DNA from: Bacteroidota bacterium
Lineage (GTDB): Bacteria > Bacteroidota > Bacteroidia > Bacteroidales > Lentimicrobiaceae
Length of the DNA: 13,411 nt
Direction: 5' to 3'
Assembly (NCBI GenBank): GCA_023428585.1
Contig: JAEYXG010000005.1
Span: 1-13,411 of the forward strand
Shown: positions 8,502 to 13,411 of the stretch, piece by piece
How the letters are laid out: each line of letters begins with the position of its first letter
How positions within the stretch are numbered: position 1 is the stretch's first letter
Translations under genes and position numbers: made by a program
Notes under the pieces: model-generated
The model's database searches: none
What the model saw: only the letters and a program-made list of their open reading frames with translations
Told to the model about the DNA's origin: nothing

Positions 8502-9620
8502 TTAATGTATGGTCAACATCTTATTCTTAAAATCTCGGTACTCCATAAAGTCAAGATGGCTCCATTTATCAACAACAACGCCATCTTTCATTAGGATTAA
8601 TCCGGGGTTTGCTCTTATCATAGTTTTAAGTATAATATCATCTGCCTGAAAAAACATTAATCCCAAACCCAATTCCGTGCTTATTTTATCTATTTCTTCA
8701 GGGAGCGAACTAGTCAACACCACGAAATTATATCCATCTCTTATTGATTGTCTGGCAAATAAATCCATATCAATAAGACTTTGCTTGTTAGCTTTCTCTA
8801 TGTCCCATGCAACCAGAATAAAATTGTTTCCCGGTGTCTTAATTATCAAATCAGTTACATCATTACCTTCCAGATCGACTATCTGAAGATCTGCCCCATA
8901 CCGCACATTTGGATCATCAACACGTTGATTGACAAATTCCCATTGGCTCATCCATACAGAATCATTGAATGGATAATTGGGCAATAAAAACTCCTTTTCT
9001 TCAGCAGTTTCCTTATTACGATATGTTACATAATATTTAACTGGCAAGGCACTTTCTGCTTCAATATACATTTTATTCCCTTTCTTCCAATCCATAAAAT
9101 CAATGATGGGCAAGTGCAGATAGCAATACACACACAAGGCAATAAAGAGTGCAGTGACAACACCGGCAATCCCGTATGCTTTAATGTTGCTATATCTATC
9201 AGCTACGTTCTTTCGCCAGCTAAATAATATTAAAGTGGGAACAAGTAATACGACATTTTTAAGAAAAGTTTGCCAATTTGTGAGTTTTATGGCATCGCCG
9301 AAACAACCGCAATCAGGAACGGGGTTCTCAAGAGCATCATAAAAGGTAAGGCAAGTAAAGAAAGCCATAACTCCGAGTAACAGCCAGGAACTGACTTTGG
9401 GCTTGAAATTAAATAGAATTACAAAACCGAGAACAAATTCCATTGCAGATAGCAAGATAGAAATTGCAACTGCCGCCGGCATCATCCATTCTGTACCCCA
9501 TACCTGAAAATAATCTTCTAATCGATAAGCAAATCCGAGAGGATCAATGCCCTTAACAAATCCTGAAAACATAAAGACCAGGCCGATAATAATCCTGGAA
9601 ATAAAATGCGCTATTTTCAT
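8502..9620 (-). CDS. DoxX/MauE-like membrane protein with thioredoxin-like C-terminal domain
   Basis: The function is unknown; the family is found next to tpiA in Bacteroidales. With the ATG at 9618-9620 the protein has 372 residues. An upstream in-frame TTG at 9642-9644 would add 8 residues but is less likely. The first 175 residues contain about five membrane helices and the DoxX/MauE landmarks: FMFSGFVKGIDPLGFAYR (16-33), and DCGCFGD (103-109) followed by NWQTFLKN. After the last helix (about 150-170) a soluble domain of about 200 residues ends in a thioredoxin-like half (NNFILVAWDI strand, then helix, then VVLTSS), including the cis-proline-like segment RANPGLILMKDGVVVDKWSH. No CXXC motif is present in that domain. 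It is probably an inner-membrane protein with the tail in the periplasm, perhaps linked to redox or electron transport. That role is inference. Confidence 0.88.
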   Translation of the reverse strand: MKIAHFISRIIIGLVFMFSGFVKGIDPLGFAYRLEDYFQVWGTEWMMPAAVAISILLSAMEFVLGFVILFNFKPKVSSWLLLGVMAFFTCLTFYDALENPVPDCGCFGDAIKLTNWQTFLKNVVLLVPTLILFSWRKNVADRYSNIKAYGIAGVVTALFIALCVYCYLHLPIIDFMDWKKGNKMYIEAESALPVKYYVTYRNKETAEEKEFLLPNYPFNDSVWMSQWEFVNQRVDDPNVRYGADLQIVDLEGNDVTDLIIKTPGNNFILVAWDIEKANKQSLIDMDLFARQSIRDGYNFVVLTSSLPEEIDKISTELGLGLMFFQADDIILKTMIRANPGLILMKDGVVVDKWSHLDFMEYRDFKNKMLTIH

Positions 9621-9642
9621 AAATTCAAGTTTAATATAACCC

Positions 9643-9658
9643 AAGGCAAATAGGCCTT
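9643..9658. terminator. Small hairpin between DUF1599 gene and DoxX-like gene
   Basis: The sequence AAGGC-AAATAG-GCCTT forms a 5-base-pair stem with a 6-base loop. On the plus strand it is followed by a short T run. It is weak and lies inside a minus-strand gene pair 65 bases apart, so it could be an attenuator, a leftover, or chance. The role is uncertain. Confidence 0.12.
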
Positions 9659-9685
9659 TTAAATGAAGTATTGAATAACCCTAAT

Positions 9686-10234
9686 CTATTCTGCTTGTTC
9701 ACTGATTTTGATTAATGCAAAAACAGCATAATTGATAATATCCAGATAATTTGCATCTACCCCCTCTGATACAAAAGTTTTTCCTTTATGATCTTCTATT
9801 TGCTTCACACGAAGTAATTTCATTAGTATTATATCAGTAAAAGAATTAATCCGCATGTTTCGCCAAGCTTCGTCATAGTCATGGTTTTTATTAAACATCA
9901 AATCCTTAGCCATTACTATATATTTATCGTACAGCGATTCAACATCTGTCTTGTTCATATTCAACTCAACCTCGTATCCCAATTCAAGTTGAATTAGTGC
10001 AATCACTGAATAATTTACTATCCCTATAAACTCAGCCTTTTCATCTTCTGAAACAAATTGAACCCCTTTTATTTGAATACTTCTGATACGATTTGCTTTA
10101 ATGTATATTTGGTCAGTTATTGATTCCGTTCTAAGCACTCGCCATGCAGTACCATAATCATTCATCTTGGCTAAAAATATATCTTTGCATTCACGGATAA
10201 CCTTATCAAACTGAGAAGCAGTAGCAGAAGCCAT
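9686..10234 (-). CDS. DUF1599 protein with two tandem domains
   Basis: This protein of 182 residues is two copies of one domain. Repeat 1 (about 11-85) reads K-D-Y-G-x-A-W-R, then R-x-x-S-I-T-D, then IKANRIRSIQIKGVQFVSEDEKAE and IVNYSVIALIQ. Repeat 2 (about 102-178) reads HDYDEAWRNMR, SFTD, LRVKQIEDHKGKTFVSEG and INYAVFALIK. I place it in Pfam DUF1599, which has been discussed as a nucleotide-modification-associated domain (Nmad1); the exact enzyme activity is not established. The conserved Asp-Tyr, Trp-Arg, Thr-Asp and Asn-Tyr positions in both copies suggest that each copy keeps a binding or catalytic site. The ATG at 10232-10234 is divergent from folP, 73 bases apart. The protein has no signal peptide and is probably cytoplasmic. 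Confidence 0.88.
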   Translation of the reverse strand: MASATASQFDKVIRECKDIFLAKMNDYGTAWRVLRTESITDQIYIKANRIRSIQIKGVQFVSEDEKAEFIGIVNYSVIALIQLELGYEVELNMNKTDVESLYDKYIVMAKDLMFNKNHDYDEAWRNMRINSFTDIILMKLLRVKQIEDHKGKTFVSEGVDANYLDIINYAVFALIKISEQAE

Positions 10235-10307
10235 ATTAAAGTATTAAATTATTATCTGTCTATTTAGGTTCTTATTGGCAAATATAGGGGGTTATCCTGA
10301 GAAATGT

Positions 10308-11165
10308 ATGAATTTTTTAGAAAACAGAACTATAAATTGTGGTTCAAAAAAGTTGGATCTGACTTCACCGGTTGTGATGGGCATATTAAACCTGACTCCT
10401 GATTCTTTCTATGATGGAGGCACTTATTCTTCAGGTGAAGATTTGATAAGAAAGACCACACAGATGATCTCTGATGGCGCTTCTATAATTGATATTGGCG
10501 CTGTTTCAACCCGTCCAGGAGCTAAATTCTTATCTGCTAAAGAAGAAATTGAAAGGTTATTGAATCCCTTGAAACTTCTAAGAAGAAATTTTCCTGAAAT
10601 GATCATTTCCATTGACACCTTCCGCAAAAGCGTTGCTGATGCTGCAATTGGCGAGGGAGCCGATATTATCAACGATATATCAGGTGGTATGCTGGATTCT
10701 GAAATGATAAATTTTATGTGTTCACAATCGGCTGCTTATATTTTAATGCATATGCAAGGCACTCCCGAAAACATGCAGCAAAATCCGTATTATGAAGATG
10801 TTGTTATTGAAGTCGGTGAATTTTTCAAACGTCAATTAATATCCTTCAATGCCGTCAATAAATATAATATAATTTTAGATCCGGGATTTGGTTTCGGTAA
10901 GACTGTTGATAATAATTTTGAACTATTGGAGGCTCTTTCAATATTTAAATCATACTCATATCCTTTATTGGCAGGCGTTTCCCGTAAATCAATGATCAAC
11001 AAGGTGCTTGGGACAACTCCTCAAGAAGCACTCAATGGCACAACTGTAATAAATACAATTGCCTTGATTAAGGGTGCTAATATTCTTCGTGTTCATGATG
11101 TCAAACCGGCTTTTGAAGCCATTAAACTGATAAATCAATTCAGGCAATCCAATAGAATTAGTTAA
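10308..11165 (+). CDS. folP: Dihydropteroate synthase
   Basis: This enzyme joins para-aminobenzoate to a 6-hydroxymethyl-dihydropterin diphosphate to make dihydropteroate in folate synthesis, and is the sulfonamide target. With the ATG at 10308 it has 285 residues, in the family range; an in-frame TTG at 10275 would add 11 poorly conserved residues. Motifs in order are MGILNLTPDSFYDGG (24-38), IDIGAVSTRPGA (61-72), SIDT (101-104) within a beta-barrel strand, NDISGG (122-127), HMQGTP (148-153), DPGFGFGKT (191-199), GVSRKSMI (223-230) and RVHDV (261-265). These supply the pterin-binding Asp/Asn and the Lys/Arg phosphate contacts. It faces the DUF1599 gene across 73 bases and precedes cdaA by 21 bases on the same strand. 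No riboswitch was seen upstream. Confidence 0.97.
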   Translation: MNFLENRTINCGSKKLDLTSPVVMGILNLTPDSFYDGGTYSSGEDLIRKTTQMISDGASIIDIGAVSTRPGAKFLSAKEEIERLLNPLKLLRRNFPEMIISIDTFRKSVADAAIGEGADIINDISGGMLDSEMINFMCSQSAAYILMHMQGTPENMQQNPYYEDVVIEVGEFFKRQLISFNAVNKYNIILDPGFGFGKTVDNNFELLEALSIFKSYSYPLLAGVSRKSMINKVLGTTPQEALNGTTVINTIALIKGANILRVHDVKPAFEAIKLINQFRQSNRIS

Positions 11166-11186
11166 ATTTGCAAAAATATATCCTCG

Positions 11187-11993
11187 ATGTTGGAATTAGC
11201 TGTCCCTTTCTTTATTGGTTTACGATTATTGGATATTATCGATATTATTCTTGTCGCATTATTACTTTATGAATTATACCAACTAGTCAAGGGAACCGCT
11301 GCAATCAACATTTTATTGGGTATAATTGCCATCTTCCTTATCTGGCGGCTTGTCAGGATTCTTGAAATGGAGTTGCTTTCAGAAATTTTAGGAGCATTTA
11401 TCAGCGTGGGATTCATTGCATTGATTGTTGTATTCCAGCCTGAAATAAGAAAGTTTCTTTTGATGATTGGCACTCCTTCTTATATCAGAAGAAAGAATAA
11501 CCGATTTCTCTTTTGGAAAATAAAGTATGATAACGAAGAGATTCTAAGCATTGACCCCATAGTTCAAGCCTGTCATAAAATGGCCAATACAAAAACAGGT
11601 GCATTGATTGTCATAAGCAAGGTAAATGATCTGATTGAGGTTGTAGAGTCAGGAGAAATCATAGATGCGCGTATATCAGAGCAGCTCATTGAGAATATCT
11701 TCTATAAGAACTCACCTCTTCATGATGGTGCAATGATCATCAAAAACAATAAAATCAACGCTGCCAGCTGTATTCTTCCTGTTTCAAAGAATAACAACTT
11801 ACCAGCACATATTGGGTTAAGGCATCGGGCAGCAGTTGGAATCACAGAGAAATCGGATGCAGTTGCATTGGTTGTATCTGAACAAACAGGAAAAATCTCC
11901 TTATGTAAAGGCGGTCAACTTGACATGGATGTTCAGCCTGCCCGGCTTAAAACAATTTTGGAAGAAGAATTCAATTTGCCTTCATCAAACTAA
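11187..11993 (+). CDS. cdaA: Diadenylate cyclase CdaA (DisA_N domain, c-di-AMP synthase)
   Basis: This membrane-anchored enzyme condenses two ATP into cyclic di-AMP, a messenger often tied to potassium and turgor control. Its 268 residues contain three N-terminal membrane helices (about 15-34, 39-56, 66-83), a short coiled linker (FQPEIRKFL, about 83-91), and then the DAC domain. The catalytic signatures are DGA (180-182, in SPLHDGAMIIKNNKI) and RHR (212-214, in LRHRAAVGITE). The family is usually about 270 residues. It directly follows folP with a 21-base gap. In Firmicutes cdaA is paired with cdaR (YbbR domain), but no such gene follows here: the next gene is convergent. The start ATG at 11187 is the first possible and matches the usual hydrophobic N-terminus. 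Confidence 0.95.
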   Translation: MLELAVPFFIGLRLLDIIDIILVALLLYELYQLVKGTAAINILLGIIAIFLIWRLVRILEMELLSEILGAFISVGFIALIVVFQPEIRKFLLMIGTPSYIRRKNNRFLFWKIKYDNEEILSIDPIVQACHKMANTKTGALIVISKVNDLIEVVESGEIIDARISEQLIENIFYKNSPLHDGAMIIKNNKINAASCILPVSKNNNLPAHIGLRHRAAVGITEKSDAVALVVSEQTGKISLCKGGQLDMDVQPARLKTILEEEFNLPSSN

Positions 11994-12023
11994 TACATCT
12001 CTTGCATCCTGATCAATTAAAGG

Positions 12024-12052
12024 GCATTAAACTTAATGCTTAACAATGTTAA
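12024..12052. terminator. Two adjacent inverted repeats at the cdaA / TPR-lipoprotein convergent junction
   Basis: GCATTAAACTTAATGC at 12024-12039 is a perfect dyad (7-base arms, or 6 with a 4-base loop), followed directly by TTAACAATGTTAA at 12040-12052 (5-base arms, 3-base loop). Each is short and AT-rich, so a strong rho-independent terminator is not assured. The location between two converging genes, 31 bases after cdaA and 10 bases from the other gene's stop, makes a weak bidirectional terminator plausible. Confidence 0.35.
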
Positions 12053-12061
12053 TTTATTGTA

Positions 12062-12598
12062 TTATTGAGCATTCGCATCAGAATTGCGTTCAAATTCCTC
12101 AACCAGTTGCTCGGGGGTTTTTCCCAGATTTTGAATAGCTGCTTGAGCGTCGTCCGCTAATTCATGATCAGGAAATCTATGAATAAAATCACGGTATATC
12201 TCTGATGCACTACCAAGTTTACCAAGTAAGTTCTCATATACATATGCCTTAAGAAAGACCGTTTCTGCATATCGGGGGCTTTCTGGATATTCATTAATTG
12301 AGCGATCAATGAGCTTTAAGGCGGTTTCTCCTTGCCCTATACCCATACTCAAATTAACAGCCCGGTATAAATACATTGCAGATGCAGTATCTTGAGGATA
12401 AGTATCAACAAAACTGGTATACAAAGCAAGCAATTCATCAAGTTTAGCAGCTTCTGGCCGAGCTGCCTGCTGCTTTAACTGCTCTTCAAGTTCTGAGATC
12501 TTCAGCACCTCTTTATCACGCTTTGATGTACAACTAATTGCCATTAAAGCGACAGGTAACAGAATTAATATAAATTGCCTTATGTTGGATAAAATCAT
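12062..12598 (-). CDS. TPR-repeat lipoprotein
   Basis: A 178-residue exported protein. It has a lipoprotein-type start: a hydrophobic helix (about 7-20) then AISC, with the lipidated Cys at 23 (the box is slightly atypical with Ala at -3). A short charged coiled-coil segment follows (about 29-44). The rest consists of helix pairs of tetratricopeptide type, for example the segment around LLALYTSFVDTYPQD, then ETALKLIDRSINEYPES, and ASEIYRDFIHRFPDHELADDAQAAI, the last resembling the TPR repeats of YbgF/CpoB and BamD proteins. It is likely an envelope-located adaptor; no partner is identifiable. Its start codon overlaps the def stop as ATGA (12595-12598), indicating translational coupling. It lies downstream of def, as I recall in other Bacteroidales. 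Confidence 0.85.
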   Translation of the reverse strand: MILSNIRQFILILLPVALMAISCTSKRDKEVLKISELEEQLKQQAARPEAAKLDELLALYTSFVDTYPQDTASAMYLYRAVNLSMGIGQGETALKLIDRSINEYPESPRYAETVFLKAYVYENLLGKLGSASEIYRDFIHRFPDHELADDAQAAIQNLGKTPEQLVEEFERNSDANAQ

Positions 12599-13167
12599 GG
12601 ATTCTTCTTTTTGACGTTTGGAAATATCATTTTATAATCGGTTGATACAATCCCTTTAGTAATATCTGAGAGTTTCCTTTTTAGCATAATCCGTCTCAGA
12701 GGATTGATATGGTCAACAAAAAGAATTCCTTCCAGATGATCATACTCATGTTGAATAACTCTTCCTAATGCGCCTGAGATAACCTCATCATGGAAATTAA
12801 ATTCTTCATCATAGTACTTTATATGTACATCGGGCTTTCTAATAACATCTTCACGTATTTGCGGAATGCTTAGGCAACCCTCGTTAAATGCCCATTCCTC
12901 ACCTGTTTCTTCAACTATCCTGGCATTTATGAAAACCCTCTTCATGTTTTCTTCGCCGGGGTATTCTTCTTTATAAGGTGTTGTATCAATTACGAATAGT
13001 CTGATACTTCTGTTTACTTGTGGAGCCGCCAATCCAACACCGTTTGAGGCATACATGGTTTCAAACATGTCCTCAATAAACTGATCAAGCCCGGGATAAT
13101 CCTTATCAATATCCTCAGCAACCTTTCGCAACACCGGATGACCATACGCAACAATAGGGAAAATCAT
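12595..13167 (-). CDS. def: Peptide deformylase
   Basis: This metalloenzyme removes the formyl group from the initiator methionine of new proteins. All three signature motifs are present: GVGLAAPQ (43-50), EGCLSIP (96-102, with metal ligand Cys98) and QHEYDH (139-144, with metal ligands His140 and His144 and catalytic Glu141). The 190 residues are the usual length for this family. The ATG at 13165-13167 gives a standard N-terminus (MIFPIVAYGHPVLR). It follows the ruvX tail after 93 bases and overlaps the lipoprotein gene by 4 bases. The C-terminal Lys-rich tail (NVKKKNP) is somewhat longer than in E. coli. Confidence 0.97.
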   Translation of the reverse strand: MIFPIVAYGHPVLRKVAEDIDKDYPGLDQFIEDMFETMYASNGVGLAAPQVNRSIRLFVIDTTPYKEEYPGEENMKRVFINARIVEETGEEWAFNEGCLSIPQIREDVIRKPDVHIKYYDEEFNFHDEVISGALGRVIQHEYDHLEGILFVDHINPLRRIMLKRKLSDITKGIVSTDYKMIFPNVKKKNP

Positions 13168-13260
13168 AATTCAAATTATTATTTATCAATCATTAACTAC
13201 AATTGAACGTTTCCACTCTTTGGGACAATGAACGTTCTTCCATTACTATTTTTTGTGTCT

Positions 13261-13411
13261 TCATCTAATCGCAATCCGATCAAGATATGATTGCAATATG
13301 ATTGTTGCACTAACAGTATCTACCAATGCTTTGTTTTGACGATCTTTCTTTTTTAATCAGGACTCCTGAATAGCACTTGTTGCCATTTTTTAATTTAAGC
13401 TTTCATCTACC
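13261..13411 (-). pseudogene. ruvX: 3' end of ruvX (YqgF-family Holliday junction resolvase), interrupted by two in-frame stops
   Basis: The last 150 bases before the window edge read, in one frame, VDESLN-stop-KMATSAIQES-stop, then LKKKDRQNKALVDTVSATII and LQSYLDRIAIR to the TGA at 13261-13263. This lines up with the YqgF/RuvX C-terminus, where a D-E-R-F-T-S segment carrying a catalytic acid is followed by KMA, then a Gly-rich turn, then KKKDRQxKALVDxxSATIILQSYL with another catalytic aspartate. The stops lie at 13390-13392 (TAA) and 13357-13359 (TGA). Both are one base from sense codons expected there (Ser and Gly), and other residues nearby also differ (DES for DER). Either the gene is decaying or the sequence near this edge has errors. 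The family position upstream of def is the usual one in Bacteroidales. Confidence 0.7.

Noticed and set aside
10235..10307. A promoter or riboswitch in the divergent DUF1599-folP gap.
   Set aside because: No TAnnTTTG box with suitable spacing on either strand, and 73 bases is too little for a known folate-related riboswitch; the promoters are probably there but not recognisable.
13204..13237. Two copies of TGAACGTT (13204-13211 and 13229-13236) upstream of def, each containing the palindrome AACGTT, as a possible operator.
   Set aside because: An 8-base match at this distance is easily found by chance in AT-rich DNA, and nothing else supports a site.
13357..13392. Stop codon reassignment as an explanation for the ruvX stops.
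   Set aside because: Both TAA and TGA occur in the frame, and the other genes in the window end normally at TAA, TAG or TGA without internal stops apart from 2085-2087.

Overview
The window looks like chromosomal DNA from a member of the Bacteroidota, probably the order Bacteroidales. It is AT-rich, lacks clear Shine-Dalgarno sites, and carries a gene order (tpiA, DoxX/MauE-type membrane protein, DUF1599, divergent folP, cdaA) that I recall as conserved in that group. Several proteins match Bacteroidota versions of their families. No mobile element, CRISPR array, tRNA or rRNA was seen. This is a housekeeping region, and I did not find a convincing new biological system.

Layout. From position 1 to about 10.2 kb everything reads on the minus strand. 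In transcription order (right to left) the genes are: a duplicated-domain DUF1599 protein, a DoxX/MauE-like membrane protein with a thioredoxin-like tail, a DppB-type ABC permease, triosephosphate isomerase (tpiA), ribosomal protein L11 methyltransferase (prmA), a very large exported Bacteroidota protein broken by one in-frame TAA, plsY (acyl-phosphate glycerol-3-phosphate acyltransferase), and, after a 182-base gap, the start of dnaN (polymerase III sliding clamp), cut by the window edge. Gaps inside this run are 2 to 65 bases, so most of it could be co-transcribed. On the plus strand, folP and cdaA start from the divergent gap at 10235-10307. They are followed by a convergent junction with a weak hairpin pair, then a second minus-strand cluster: ruvX (3' end only, damaged), def (peptide deformylase) and a small TPR lipoprotein gene that overlaps def by 4 bases.

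The genes cover central functions: glycolysis (tpiA), folate (folP), phospholipid synthesis (plsY), translation and protein maturation (prmA, def), replication and DNA processing (dnaN, ruvX), and c-di-AMP signalling (cdaA). Nothing in the sequence shows that they form one pathway.

Points for a second look: the in-frame stop that splits a 1494-codon gene at 2085-2087; the ruvX tail with two in-frame stops beside the window edge; a lone oligopeptide-type permease inside the conserved tpiA-doxX block; a three-copy degenerate 17-base repeat upstream of dnaN; and an altered residue in a conserved PrmA motif.
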